The notes under the pieces are model-generated. The model made no database searches. It saw only the letters and a program-made list of their open reading frames with translations, and was not told where the DNA came from. A stretch of 36,568 nt of DNA from JBMOLK01 sp049325575 (lineage in GTDB: Bacteria > Bacillota > Clostridia > Acetivibrionales > Acetivibrionaceae): NCBI GenBank assembly GCA_049325575.1, contig JBMOLK010000304.1:1-36568 (forward strand). The letters run 5' to 3'. Position 1 is the first letter of the stretch. The number at the start of each line of letters is the position of its first letter. Below, one piece after another: positions 7,562 through 16,913 of the stretch. The position numbers and the translations under genes were made by a program.

Positions 7562-10500
7562 TTACTCAATTACCGTACTAATGCTTATATCCTTATACCT
7601 GCTCATACCGGTTCCGGCAGGTATAAGCTTACCGATAATAACATTTTCTTTCAAGCCAACAAGCGGGTCAACTTTACCCTTAATTGCAGCTTCAGTCAGT
7701 ACCCTTGTAGTTTCCTGGAATGATGCTGCAGACAGGAATGATTCAGTTGCAAGTGAAGCCTTGGTTATTCCCAGAAGAGTTCTCTTACCCACTGCCGGTT
7801 TTCCACCTTCGGCAGTTACTCTTGCATTTTCTTCTTCGAAATCGAATATATCTACAAGACCACCCGGTAACAAGCTTGTATCTCCGGCATCCTCAACCTT
7901 TACCTTTCTTAGCATCTGCCTTACGATAACTTCAATATGCTTGTCATTTATATCAACACCCTGCAGCCTGTAAACTCTTTGTACTTCCTGAAGCAAATAT
8001 GCCTGAACTCCGTTTATTCCTTTTATTTTAAGGATATCATGTGGGTTTACAGAACCTTCTGTGAGTTCATCACCGGCCTCTACCACATCCCCTTCGGCAA
8101 CCTTCAGTCTTGAACCATATGGAATCAAATAATTCCTTGATTCGCCGTCCTCTGAAGTAACCACAACTTCCCTCTTCTTCTTTGACTCTACTATCTTAAC
8201 GGTACCGTTTATTTCTGATATTATAGCAAGACCTTTTGGCTTTCTTGCTTCAAATAATTCTTCGACACGAGGGAGACCCTGTGTTATATCATCCCCTGCA
8301 ACTCCACCTGTATGGAATGTTCTCATTGTCAGCTGGGTACCAGGCTCACCTATGGATTGAGCGGCAATAATACCTACAGCTTCACCAACATTACATTCTT
8401 CACCGGTGGCCAGGTTGGCACCATAACATTTTGCGCAAACTCCATATTCTGAATGGCAGGTTAAGACTGATCTTATTTTAACTTTCTTTATACCTGATTT
8501 TATTATCCTGTCGGCATCAGCATCATTTATCATTCTGCTTGCATCGACCATTACTTCTCCTGTTTCAGGATGAATAATATGCCCGGCCGGATACCTGCCT
8601 ACAAGCCTTTCAGCTAACTCTTCGATTATTTCATTTCCATCCTTTACGTCAGATACTTCTATTCCTTTTCTTGTTCCACAGTCAACTTCCCTTACAATAA
8701 CATCCTGACTTACATCAACAAGACGTCTTGTCAAATAACCGGAGTCTGCAGTTCTTAAAGCCGTATCTGCAAGACCTTTTCTGGCACCATGGGTCGATAT
8801 AAAGAACTCCATCACGTTAAGGCCTTCACGGAAGTTTGCCTTTATAGGAACCTCTATGGTCTTACCAGACGTATCAGCCATGAGACCTCTCATACCTGCC
8901 AGCTGTTTGATCTGGTTGATATTACCTCTCGCTCCTGACTGGGACATCATATAAACCGGATTAAATCTATCCAGGTTACTGATAAGTGCCTGTGTTATAT
9001 TCTCTGAAGCTTCTGTCCAGGCAGCTATAACCGAATTATACCTTTCTTCATCGGATATAAGACCTCTCTTGAACTGCTTCATAATATTTTCTATCTTTTC
9101 TTCAGTCTCCTTGATATATCTGGCTTTGACTTCAGGTATAACCATGTCGGAAACGCTTATGGTTATAGCTCCTCTTGTTGAGTATCTGAACCCTAATCCC
9201 TTAATCTTATCAAGAAGTACCGCTGTCTTGGTAGTACCATGCACTTTTATACTCTTGTCAATTATTTTACGAAGCTCACTTTTTCCAACAAGGAAGTTTA
9301 TTTCAAGCTCAAAAGCATTATCAGGATTTTCCCTGTCTACAAATCCAAGATCCTGAGGTATGGCTTCGTTAAATATGATTCTACCGACGGATGCCTCAAT
9401 TATCTTGGTCTTTGGCACTCCATCAATAATCTTCTTCATTCTAACCTTAACCTTTGAATGAAGTGCGATTTCGCTGCTGTCGTAAGCCATTATAGCCTCT
9501 TCAGGTGATGCAAATACCTTACCTTCTCCCTTTGCACCTTCCTTAATAATTGTCATATAGTAGCTTCCTAATACCATGTCCTGTGTCGGAACAGCAACCG
9601 GTTTACCATCCTGTGGTTTTAACAGGTTGTTTGCTGAAAGCATTAGGAACCTTGCCTCTGCCTGTGCTTCCGCAGAAAGTGGAACGTGAACAGCCATCTG
9701 GTCACCGTCAAAGTCTGCGTTATATGCAGTACAAACAAGAGGATGAAGCTTTAACGCTCTTCCTTCAACAAGTACAGGTTCGAAAGCCTGGATACCCAGT
9801 CTATGAAGAGTTGGAGCACGATTGAGAAGAACAGGATGTTCCTTGATTACTTCTTCCAATACATCCCAAACTTCATTTCTTACCCTCTCAACCATCCTTT
9901 TCGCACTCTTTATATTATGAGCAAGTCCATCATTAACCAGTTTCTTCATTACAAAGGGCTTGAACAATTCCAAAGCCATTTCCTTCGGAAGTCCGCACTG
10001 ATAAATCTTTAACTCGGGACCAACAACAATAACCGAACGGCCCGAATAGTCAACACGCTTTCCTAAAAGATTCTGACGGAAACGTCCTTGTTTACCCTTT
10101 AGCATGTCAGAGAGTGACTTTAACGGTCTGTTTCCAGGACCTGTTACAGGTCTTCCTCTTCTTCCATTATCTATTAACGCATCTACAGCTTCCTGGAGCA
10201 TTCTTTTTTCGTTGCGGACAATTATATCAGGAGCCCCAAGGTCCAGCAGTCTCTTTAAACGATTATTTCTATTTATTACTCTTCTGTATAAGTCATTAAG
10301 ATCGGAAGTAGCAAACCTTCCACCATCCAGCTGAACCATCGGCCTTAGTTCTGGCGGTATAACAGGAATTACGTCCAGTATCATCCACTCAGGATTGTTG
10401 CCTGACTGTTTAAATGCCTCAACAACCTCCAGCCTCTTAATGGTTCTGACTCTCTTCTGTCCGGAAGAGTCATTCAACTCTGATCTTAACTCCCTGGACA

Positions 10501-11059
10501 GCTTTTCAAGATCCAGCTCCACAAGGAGTTCCTTAACAGCTTCTGCTCCCATTGCAGCCTTAAACTTCGGCCCGAACTTTTCAAGGCTATCCCTGAATTC
10601 CTTCTCCGAAAGAATTTGCTTCTTGGAGAGCGGAGTCTGTCCTGGGTCAATAACCACATAGGAAGCAAAATATAGTATTTTTTCCAAAGCTCTTGGTGAC
10701 ATATCCAGCAAAAGTCCCATTCTGCTTGGTATCCCTTTAAAATACCATATATGGGATACAGGAGCTGCCAGTTCAATATGCCCCATTCTTTCCCTTCTTA
10801 CTTTGGAACGGGTTACTTCAACTCCACATCTGTCACACACTATACCTTTATATCTTATTCTCTTATACTTTCCGCAGTGACATTCCCAGTCTTTCTGGGG
10901 ACCAAATATTCTTTCACAAAAAAGACCATCTCTTTCAGGCTTTAAAGTTCTATAGTTAATAGTCTCCGGCTTTTTTACTTCACCTCTTGACCATTCCCTA
11001 ATCTTTTCTGGAGAAGCTAAACCTATTTTCAATGAATCAAAATTATTTAGTTCAAACAC
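7562..11059 (-). CDS. rpoC: DNA-directed RNA polymerase subunit beta'
   Basis: Encodes 1165 aa, typical for Firmicutes, which lack the large E. coli insertions. It forms the polymerase clamp and active centre. The N-terminal zinc finger (CHCG...CDRCG) lies around residues 60-80. The catalytic magnesium loop NADFDGDQM begins at residue 447, with Asp449, Asp451 and Asp453. The second zinc site (CHSEYGVCAKCYG) and the bridge-helix/trigger-loop region with SIGEPGTQLTMRTFHTGG are intact. The start is a GTG at 11059 preceded by AAGGAG, 17 nt after the rpoB stop, so rpoB and rpoC are one transcript. The protein ends shortly after GTGMSRYKDI. A hairpin and the next operon's promoter follow. Confidence 0.99.
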   Translation of the reverse strand: MFELNNFDSLKIGLASPEKIREWSRGEVKKPETINYRTLKPERDGLFCERIFGPQKDWECHCGKYKRIRYKGIVCDRCGVEVTRSKVRRERMGHIELAAPVSHIWYFKGIPSRMGLLLDMSPRALEKILYFASYVVIDPGQTPLSKKQILSEKEFRDSLEKFGPKFKAAMGAEAVKELLVELDLEKLSRELRSELNDSSGQKRVRTIKRLEVVEAFKQSGNNPEWMILDVIPVIPPELRPMVQLDGGRFATSDLNDLYRRVINRNNRLKRLLDLGAPDIIVRNEKRMLQEAVDALIDNGRRGRPVTGPGNRPLKSLSDMLKGKQGRFRQNLLGKRVDYSGRSVIVVGPELKIYQCGLPKEMALELFKPFVMKKLVNDGLAHNIKSAKRMVERVRNEVWDVLEEVIKEHPVLLNRAPTLHRLGIQAFEPVLVEGRALKLHPLVCTAYNADFDGDQMAVHVPLSAEAQAEARFLMLSANNLLKPQDGKPVAVPTQDMVLGSYYMTIIKEGAKGEGKVFASPEEAIMAYDSSEIALHSKVKVRMKKIIDGVPKTKIIEASVGRIIFNEAIPQDLGFVDRENPDNAFELEINFLVGKSELRKIIDKSIKVHGTTKTAVLLDKIKGLGFRYSTRGAITISVSDMVIPEVKARYIKETEEKIENIMKQFKRGLISDEERYNSVIAAWTEASENITQALISNLDRFNPVYMMSQSGARGNINQIKQLAGMRGLMADTSGKTIEVPIKANFREGLNVMEFFISTHGARKGLADTALRTADSGYLTRRLVDVSQDVIVREVDCGTRKGIEVSDVKDGNEIIEELAERLVGRYPAGHIIHPETGEVMVDASRMINDADADRIIKSGIKKVKIRSVLTCHSEYGVCAKCYGANLATGEECNVGEAVGIIAAQSIGEPGTQLTMRTFHTGGVAGDDITQGLPRVEELFEARKPKGLAIISEINGTVKIVESKKKREVVVTSEDGESRNYLIPYGSRLKVAEGDVVEAGDELTEGSVNPHDILKIKGINGVQAYLLQEVQRVYRLQGVDINDKHIEVIVRQMLRKVKVEDAGDTSLLPGGLVDIFDFEEENARVTAEGGKPAVGKRTLLGITKASLATESFLSAASFQETTRVLTEAAIKGKVDPLVGLKENVIIGKLIPAGTGMSRYKDISISTVIE

Positions 11060-11076
11060 GGCCTTTTCTCCTTTCC

Positions 11077-14000
11077 TTATAAATCATCATCTTCAAATGT
11101 ATCTAAATCATCATCAGCAAACAAGTCGTCATCCAGGTCATTATTTGCAGTCTCATCCGGGCTGATATCATCCCCTAAGTCGGATAGATCAAATTCATCC
11201 GACTCCAGATCATCATCAAGAATGTCGTCGCCTATATCGTCAAATTCATTTAGAGGAACCTCATCTTCTCTTCCCTCAATATTGACATTAAGCTCCTCAA
11301 GTTCATCCTCAACAGATTCCTTAATAGCTATTTCTTCCTGCTCTTCCGAATAAACCTTTACATCAAGGCATAGGCTCTGAAGCTCTTTTATCAATACCTT
11401 GAAGGACTCGGGAATACCCGGCTCCGGAACATTTTCTCCTTTTACTATTGCTTCATAAGTCTTAACCCTACCTACAACGTCATCAGACTTAACTGTCAGT
11501 ATTTCCTGCAGGGTATATGCTGCACCGTAGGCTTCAAGAGCCCAAACTTCCATTTCCCCAAATCTCTGGCCCCCGAACTGTGCTTTACCGCCTAAAGGCT
11601 GCTGCGTAACAAGAGAGTATGGACCTGTTGAACGGGCATGTATCTTATCATCAACAAGGTGTGCCAGTTTCAACATATACATGTAGCCCACAGTTACCCT
11701 GTTCTCGAAAGGTTCACCTGTTCTTCCGTCATATAGTACGGTTTTACCATCTTCAGAAAGGCCTGCCTTTACCAAGGTCTCAACTATATCCTCTTCTGTT
11801 GCACCATCAAAAACCGGTGTTGCTATCTTCCATCCCAGTGCTTTAGCAGCATAACCAAGGTGAACTTCCAGAACCTGACCAATATTCATACGGGATGGAA
11901 CCCCTAGAGGATTTAATACTATTTCCAGTGGTGTACCATCAGGGAGGAAAGGCATATCTTCCTCTGGAAGTATTCTGGAGATAACCCCTTTATTTCCGTG
12001 CCTTCCTGCCATCTTATCTCCAACAGATATCTTCCTCTTCTGTGCTATATATACTCTTACCAGCTGGTTAACACCAGGTGACAATTCATCACCGTTTTCT
12101 CTTGTAAATACTTTAACATCTACAATAATACCCGATTCACCGTGAGGTACACGCAAGGAAGTATCTCTTACTTCTCTTGCCTTTTCACCGAAAATCGCTC
12201 TTAAAAGCCTTTCTTCTGCAGTAAGCTCGGTTTCTCCCTTTGGTGTTACCTTACCTACCAATATGTCGCCCGATCTAACTTCTGCACCTATTCTGATAAT
12301 ACCTCTTTCATCCAAATCCTTTAAAGAATCTTCACTTACATTGGGTATATCTCTGGTTATTTCTTCAGGACCTAGCTTTGTATCCCTTGCTTCCGCTTCA
12401 TATTCTTCAATATGAATGGATGTGAATACATCTTCTTTAACAAGCTTTTCACTGATTAATATTGCATCTTCGTAGTTATATCCTTCCCATGTCATAAATC
12501 CTATAAGGATATTCTTACCTAAAGCAATTTCACCTTTATCGGTTGAAGGTCCGTCTGCTATAACATCTCCTTTCTCAACCTCTTCACCTTTTCTTACCAT
12601 AGGTCTCTGGTTGATACATGTTCCCTGGTTGGATCTTAGGTATTTTAACAGCTTGTATACGTCTCTTTTGCCATCCTTTGTTCTTATAACAATTTCACTT
12701 GCATTAACTTTTTCAATAACGCCGGAATTTCTTGCAAGTACAACAACACCAGAGTCTTTTGCAGCTTTATACTCTATACCGGTTCCCACAATAGGAGAAT
12801 CGGTTCTGATAAGAGGTACTGCCTGACGCTGCATGTTAGCTCCCATGAGGGCACGGTTTGCATCGTCATTTTCAAGGAACGGTATCATAGATGTAGCAAC
12901 AGATACGATCTGCTTTGGCGATACATCCATAAAGTCAATTCTGCCGGTTTCAGCCTCAAGAATTTCTTCCTTGTACCTGCACACCACCTTCTTATCGGTA
13001 AACCTTCCTTCTTCGTCCAATGGTTCATTGGCCTGGGCAATGATGTACTCATCTTCCTCATCGGCTGTCAAATAAACTATTTCATCTGTTACTCTTCCGT
13101 TTTCCTTATCGACTCTTCTGTAAGGAGCTTCGATAAAGCCGTACTCATTTATTCTTGCATAGGTACTTAGTGAACCTATGAGACCTATGTTAGGTCCTTC
13201 AGGAGTTTCTATAGGACACATACGGCCATAGTGAGAGTGGTGAACGTCACGAACTTCGAATCCCGCTCTTTCCCTGCTTAAACCTCCAGGTCCCAATGCA
13301 CTTAACCTTCTTTTGTGAGTCAACTCTGCCAATGGATTCGTTTGGTCCATAAACTGTGACAGCTGGCTGCTTCCGAAAAACTCTTTTATAGCTGCAGCAA
13401 CAGGTCTTATATTGATAAGTGCCTGCGGCGTAACTATATCAATATCCTGAATGGTCATTCTTTCCCTTACTACCCTTTCCATCCTGGCAAGACCTATCCT
13501 GAACTGGTTCTGTAAGAGTTCCCCTACAGAACGGAGCCTCCTATTACCTAAATGGTCTATATCGTCTGTAGTTCCGATCACATAATTCAAATGTATAATA
13601 TAGTTGATTGATGCAATTATATCTTCTACTGTAATGTACTTTGGAATCAACTCATCAATATTTTCTTTTAATACTTTCTTAAGTTCGTCACTGCTTTTTC
13701 CCTTATTTTCATCCAAAATAGCAGTTAAAAGACTATATCTTACCTTTTCGGTTATACCTATTTCCTTAGGGTTAAAGTCTACATAACCTCTAATATCTAC
13801 CATATCGTTACCGATAACCTTAACCTTCTTACCGTCAACACTTAGATAAACTGAATTAATACCTGCATTTTGAATTACTTCTGCGGTATGCCTGTCAATC
13901 TTATTGCCTTCTGATACAATTATCTCTCCCGTATTTGGATCAACAATGTTCTCTGCTGCAGTAAAACCGTTTATTCTTGCAGAAAGAGCAAGCTTTTTAT

Positions 14001-14823
14001 TAAACTTAAACCTTCCGAACTTGGCCAGGTCATATCTTTTGGGATCAAAGAACAGGCTGTTAAGAAGTGAGCGAGCACTTTCAACAGTCGGAGGTTCACC
14101 AGGCCTAAGCCTTTTATATATTTCCAAAAGACCTTCATCTTCAGTTTTTGCACTATCCTTCTGTATAGTTGCGATTATTCTTTCATCTTCGCCTAAAAGC
14201 TCAGTTACTTCAAGATCGGTTCCATAACCTAGAGCTCTTATCAAGACTGTTATAGGAAGCTTTCTCGTTCTATCTATACGCACTGATAAAACATCATTTG
14301 AATCAGTCTCATATTCAAGCCAGGCTCCTCTATTGGGAATAACCGTGTTTGAATAGAGCTGTTTACCTGTCTTGTCAAACTTCATTGAATAATAAATACC
14401 TGGAGACCTTACCAACTGACTTACGATAACCCTCTCAGCACCATTAATAATAAAGGTACCATTTTCAGTCATTAAAGGAAAATCTCCCATGAATATTTCC
14501 TGCTCTTTAACTTCACCAGTTTCTTTATTAATCAAACGCACCTTTACCTTTAATGGAGCAGAGTATGTTGTGTCTCTTTCCTTACATTCTTCCACACTAT
14601 ATTTGGGGTTTTCATCCAGAGAATAGTCTACAAATTCCAAAATAAGATTTCCGGTATAATCGGTAATCGGAGAGACATCTCTAAAAACTTCCCTCAAACC
14701 TTCTTCCAGGAATTGATTGTAAGAATTCTTCTGGATTTCGATTAGATTAGGCATGTCAATAACTTCATCAATTTTGGAATAACTCATTCTAACGTTTTTT
14801 CCCAGTCTCACGGGATGTACCAT
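11077..14823 (-). CDS. rpoB: DNA-directed RNA polymerase subunit beta
   Basis: Encodes 1248 aa. It forms the other half of the active-site cleft. The rifampicin pocket begins around residue 485 with SSQLSQFMDQTNPLAE and continues with THKRRLSALGPGG; the Asp, His and Ser usually changed in resistant mutants are wild type. Conserved blocks RDVHHSHYGRMCPIETPEGPN, KMAGRHGNKGVIS and GGQRFGEMEVWALEAYGA are intact. The last ~60 residues form a long, very acidic Asp/Glu tail past the usual beta C-terminus. The ATG is preceded by GAGGTGATATTTA. The gene does not follow rplL directly: a strong terminator and a leader of about 650 nt with its own promoter lie between them. Confidence 0.99.
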   Translation of the reverse strand: MVHPVRLGKNVRMSYSKIDEVIDMPNLIEIQKNSYNQFLEEGLREVFRDVSPITDYTGNLILEFVDYSLDENPKYSVEECKERDTTYSAPLKVKVRLINKETGEVKEQEIFMGDFPLMTENGTFIINGAERVIVSQLVRSPGIYYSMKFDKTGKQLYSNTVIPNRGAWLEYETDSNDVLSVRIDRTRKLPITVLIRALGYGTDLEVTELLGEDERIIATIQKDSAKTEDEGLLEIYKRLRPGEPPTVESARSLLNSLFFDPKRYDLAKFGRFKFNKKLALSARINGFTAAENIVDPNTGEIIVSEGNKIDRHTAEVIQNAGINSVYLSVDGKKVKVIGNDMVDIRGYVDFNPKEIGITEKVRYSLLTAILDENKGKSSDELKKVLKENIDELIPKYITVEDIIASINYIIHLNYVIGTTDDIDHLGNRRLRSVGELLQNQFRIGLARMERVVRERMTIQDIDIVTPQALINIRPVAAAIKEFFGSSQLSQFMDQTNPLAELTHKRRLSALGPGGLSRERAGFEVRDVHHSHYGRMCPIETPEGPNIGLIGSLSTYARINEYGFIEAPYRRVDKENGRVTDEIVYLTADEEDEYIIAQANEPLDEEGRFTDKKVVCRYKEEILEAETGRIDFMDVSPKQIVSVATSMIPFLENDDANRALMGANMQRQAVPLIRTDSPIVGTGIEYKAAKDSGVVVLARNSGVIEKVNASEIVIRTKDGKRDVYKLLKYLRSNQGTCINQRPMVRKGEEVEKGDVIADGPSTDKGEIALGKNILIGFMTWEGYNYEDAILISEKLVKEDVFTSIHIEEYEAEARDTKLGPEEITRDIPNVSEDSLKDLDERGIIRIGAEVRSGDILVGKVTPKGETELTAEERLLRAIFGEKAREVRDTSLRVPHGESGIIVDVKVFTRENGDELSPGVNQLVRVYIAQKRKISVGDKMAGRHGNKGVISRILPEEDMPFLPDGTPLEIVLNPLGVPSRMNIGQVLEVHLGYAAKALGWKIATPVFDGATEEDIVETLVKAGLSEDGKTVLYDGRTGEPFENRVTVGYMYMLKLAHLVDDKIHARSTGPYSLVTQQPLGGKAQFGGQRFGEMEVWALEAYGAAYTLQEILTVKSDDVVGRVKTYEAIVKGENVPEPGIPESFKVLIKELQSLCLDVKVYSEEQEEIAIKESVEDELEELNVNIEGREDEVPLNEFDDIGDDILDDDLESDEFDLSDLGDDISPDETANNDLDDDLFADDDLDTFEDDDL

Positions 14824-15484
14824 TAAATATCACCTCATATATCAGACTTTTGTCTTAGTGCCTGTCTAAGTACAATGAACAAAAATACATACCTGTTTTT
14901 AGTTTTACAGCCTTTTGAAAGGATGCAATACATAAGATAAAATCAAAACGAACACTTACCTCTACTAATAAGCCGGCGCTATCCAATCAGATTGATTATA
15001 ATGTCGTAAATATGTACATGAACAAAATATAATTAGATATAACGGCTTTATAGTTATAGCATTTTAGAGATAGCAATCTCTAAAGATAAACATATGATTC
15101 GCTTAAGCCTATTTGATTCAAATGGCTATCTCATCTTGTTTATCTACTTTTACAGTTCGATCTCTTTAACATCCTGCAAATCTATAAATTAATACAAAGC
15201 ATCTAGACAGTAACTAGACAACGTGCAAGTACTTCACAATGTCCATTATTTTTATGGTATATCTTGTATTCTGGTAGAGCCTTGTAGTATTGAATAATGA
15301 AAACATCAGTATATTTTTTCTTTATATACATATACTAATTTAAATCGCATTTCTTAAACATTAAATTATTATTAACAAATATTGTCTAACTTATTCCAAT
15401 ATGCTATAATTAAATAGTAAAAAAGTATTATTTATATTACAGAAAATAATGGAATTTCACTATCAAATTATAACGCAGTTTATA
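14824..15484 (-). ncRNA. Long structured leader of rpoBC mRNA
   Basis: From the promoter at 15485-15513 to the rpoB ATG the transcript would carry about 650 untranslated nt. I see only ORFs of up to about 10 codons without ribosome sites. Two clear hairpins are present: a perfect 9-bp stem with a TGCT loop on the minus strand (15063-15084) and a 9-bp stem with one bulge (15106-15127). Smaller ones occur, such as CCTTT-CA-AAAGG near 14912-14923. A second TATAAT on the minus strand (14995-15000) could be a downstream promoter but lacks a well-placed -35. I do not recognise a T-box, a known riboswitch or a ribosomal-protein leader here. Confidence 0.6.
15382..15410 (+). promoter_or_regulatory. 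Plus-strand promoter inside the rpoB upstream region
   Basis: TTGTCT (15382-15387) and a perfect TATAAT (15405-15410) are 17 nt apart, pointing away from rpoB. A transcript would start near 15417, run across the rpoB promoter and end at the terminator at 15582-15622, giving an RNA of about 200 nt with no convincing ORF. The region is AT-rich, so a chance match is possible. Confidence 0.5.
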
Positions 15485-15513
15485 ATTCTAACATAGCGTA
15501 TTCAACTTGTCAA
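15485..15513 (-). promoter_or_regulatory. Sigma-A promoter of rpoB-rpoC
   Basis: On the minus strand a perfect TTGACA (15508-15513), a 17-nt spacer and TAGAAT (15485-15490), with an extended -10 TG one base before it. Transcription would begin near 15478. It lies about 70 nt past the rplL terminator. Confidence 0.88.
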
Positions 15514-15581
15514 CATACTATTTGTATATTTTTCGCTATTTTTATTTTTTTTGTGCTTTAATGTTTCATTTAATAAATAAT

Positions 15582-15622
15582 AAAAAAAGAAAGATTCCTT
15601 TTTCAGGAATCTTTCTTTTTTT
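15582..15622 (-). terminator. Intrinsic terminator after rplL, usable in both directions
   Basis: A 17-bp stem (15582-15598 with 15606-15622) has a 7-nt loop, and its outer seven pairs are A-T. On the minus strand it ends in seven Ts right after the rplL stop. The plus strand also ends in a T-run, so it could stop transcripts from the 15382 promoter. It uncouples rplJL from rpoBC. Confidence 0.92.
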
Positions 15623-15633
15623 ATTATCTTTAA

Positions 15634-16014
15634 TTATTTTATTTCTATAGTTGCTCCAACTTCTTTGAATTTTGCTTCAATGGAAGCAGCTTCGTCTTTT
15701 GATACGTTTTCTTTAACTGTCTTTGGAGCACCGTCAACTAAATCTTTAGCTTCTTTTAATCCAAGACCAGTTACTTCTCTAACAACTTTTATAACTTTGA
15801 TCTTGTCTGCTCCTGCATTCTTCAATATTACTTCGAATTCAGTTTTTTCTTCAACTACAGGTGCTGCAGCTGCGCCAGGTGCTGCTGCTACTGCAACAGG
15901 AGCTGCTGCTGATACTCCAAATTCTTCTTCCAAAGCTTTAACTAATTCTGATAATTCCAATACTGTTAATGCCTTAACATCATCAATTAATTTTGTAACT
16001 TTTTCACTAGCCAT
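15634..16014 (-). CDS. rplL: 50S ribosomal protein L7/L12
   Basis: Encodes 126 aa. L7/L12 forms the mobile ribosomal stalk that recruits translation GTPases such as EF-Tu and EF-G, both encoded in this window. Domain order is typical: N-terminal dimerisation domain (residues 1-35), an Ala/Pro/Gly-rich hinge (about 36-55), and the C-terminal domain with EKTEFEVILKNAGADKIKVIK and GLGLKEAKDLVDGAP. The start at 16014 has GGAGGTATATAAA upstream; an in-frame ATG five codons earlier would overlap that Shine-Dalgarno. It follows rplJ by 84 nt and ends in a strong terminator. Confidence 0.98.
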   Translation of the reverse strand: MASEKVTKLIDDVKALTVLELSELVKALEEEFGVSAAAPVAVAAAPGAAAAPVVEEKTEFEVILKNAGADKIKVIKVVREVTGLGLKEAKDLVDGAPKTVKENVSKDEAASIEAKFKEVGATIEIK

Positions 16015-16098
16015 TTTATATACCTCCATAAATTTTAATTTAAATTTTTAATTTTAAGTAAACAAGATTTTCACATAATGTACTGCTTTAAGCAGCTT

Positions 16099-16632
16099 TT
16101 AACCATTTGCTTTCTTTTCTGAAATTGCATTCAGTGCTATAACCAGACCCCTTATATTGCCGTTTAAAACATTTACGAAGCCGGTAATAGGTGCTTTCAT
16201 GCTTCCAAGAGCCTTTGCAAGGAGTTCTTCCTTTGGAGGCAAAGCAGCAAGAGCTTCTAAAGCTTTAACGTCGTAAACTGCTCCTTCTACCACACCAACT
16301 TTTAATTCAAGCTTCTCATACTTTTTCGCATACTCAACCAGGACTTTTGCCGGAGCAATAATGTCTTCATTACTTAAAGCCATAGCTGTCGGACCATTAA
16401 AATGAGAATCCAGTTCAGTTATACCGTTTTCATTAGCTGCAAGCTTTGTTAAAGTATTTTTAACTACCTTATAGTCAACACCTGCTTTTCTAAGGGCATT
16501 TCTAAGTTCGGTATCCTGCTCAACGGTAAGACCTCTATAGTCAGCAAATACAATAGCTTTAGCAGCTTTTATCTTTTCAGATAATTCTTTAACAACTTCC
16601 TTTTTTTGCTGAAGAGTTTTTTCACTTGGCAC
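16099..16632 (-). CDS. rplJ: 50S ribosomal protein L10
   Basis: Encodes 177 aa. L10 is the stalk base: its C-terminal helix binds L7/L12 dimers and its N-terminal domain binds 23S rRNA. Conserved features include AKAIVFADYRGLTVEQDTEL, YKVVKNTLTKLAA and GPTAMALSNEDIIAPAKVL. The start is taken as the GTG at 16632, giving an N-terminus PSEKTLQQKKEVV, with AAAGGAGGTGGATTGGTA upstream; a TTG two codons earlier is too close to that ribosome site. Upstream is the L10 leader and attenuator through which the L10-L7/L12 complex represses its own operon in Firmicutes. Confidence 0.97.
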   Translation of the reverse strand: MPSEKTLQQKKEVVKELSEKIKAAKAIVFADYRGLTVEQDTELRNALRKAGVDYKVVKNTLTKLAANENGITELDSHFNGPTAMALSNEDIIAPAKVLVEYAKKYEKLELKVGVVEGAVYDVKALEALAALPPKEELLAKALGSMKAPITGFVNVLNGNIRGLVIALNAISEKKANG

Positions 16633-16688
16633 TACCAATCCACCTCCTTTTATAGTGAAAGTGTTTAATATTAAAATAAAATAATAAA

Positions 16689-16717
16689 CCCCTGCTATGC
16701 ACATAGACATAGAGGGG
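16689..16717 (-). terminator. Attenuator terminator of rplJL
   Basis: CCCC/GGGG and CTATG/CATAG pairings on the minus strand enclose a 8-nt loop and are followed by TTTATTATTTT. It lies 57 nt ahead of the rplJ start and is the terminator half of the L10 leader switch. Confidence 0.8.
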
Positions 16718-16838
16718 CATTAATTCACATATAAATATGTCACCTCGGTAGGAAGGATATTGAACCAGTCCAGTTACCTTTACAAACTCATTTATGAGTA
16801 AAACCTACTGTCTATGGCAAGCCAATATTAAATTGACA
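16689..16838 (-). ncRNA. L10 ribosomal-protein leader with attenuator hairpin
   Basis: The minus-strand RNA from about 16838 contains the hallmark segments of the Firmicute L10 leader: a GCCATAGACAGTAGG arm and, about 60 nt later, TTCCTACCGAGGTGAC. These pair to form the L10-binding kink structure. A G+C-rich hairpin follows (16689-16692 with 16714-16717 and 16695-16699 with 16708-16712), then a T-rich tract, the attenuator. Bound L10(L12)4 is expected to favour termination. The match is by remembered motif, not by covariance search. Confidence 0.88.
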
Positions 16839-16844
16839 CTCGTT

Positions 16845-16873
16845 ATAATATAACATTAATTCAATTTTGTAAA
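16845..16873 (-). promoter_or_regulatory. Sigma-A promoter of rplJ-rplL
   Basis: On the minus strand TTTACA (16868-16873), a 17-nt spacer and TATTAT (16845-16850). Its start site near 16838 falls exactly at the 5' end of the L10 leader, which supports the call. Confidence 0.8.
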
Positions 16874-16913
16874 GCTATTTATTAAAAATATTTTTTTATT
16901 ATGTTAAAAGTAA

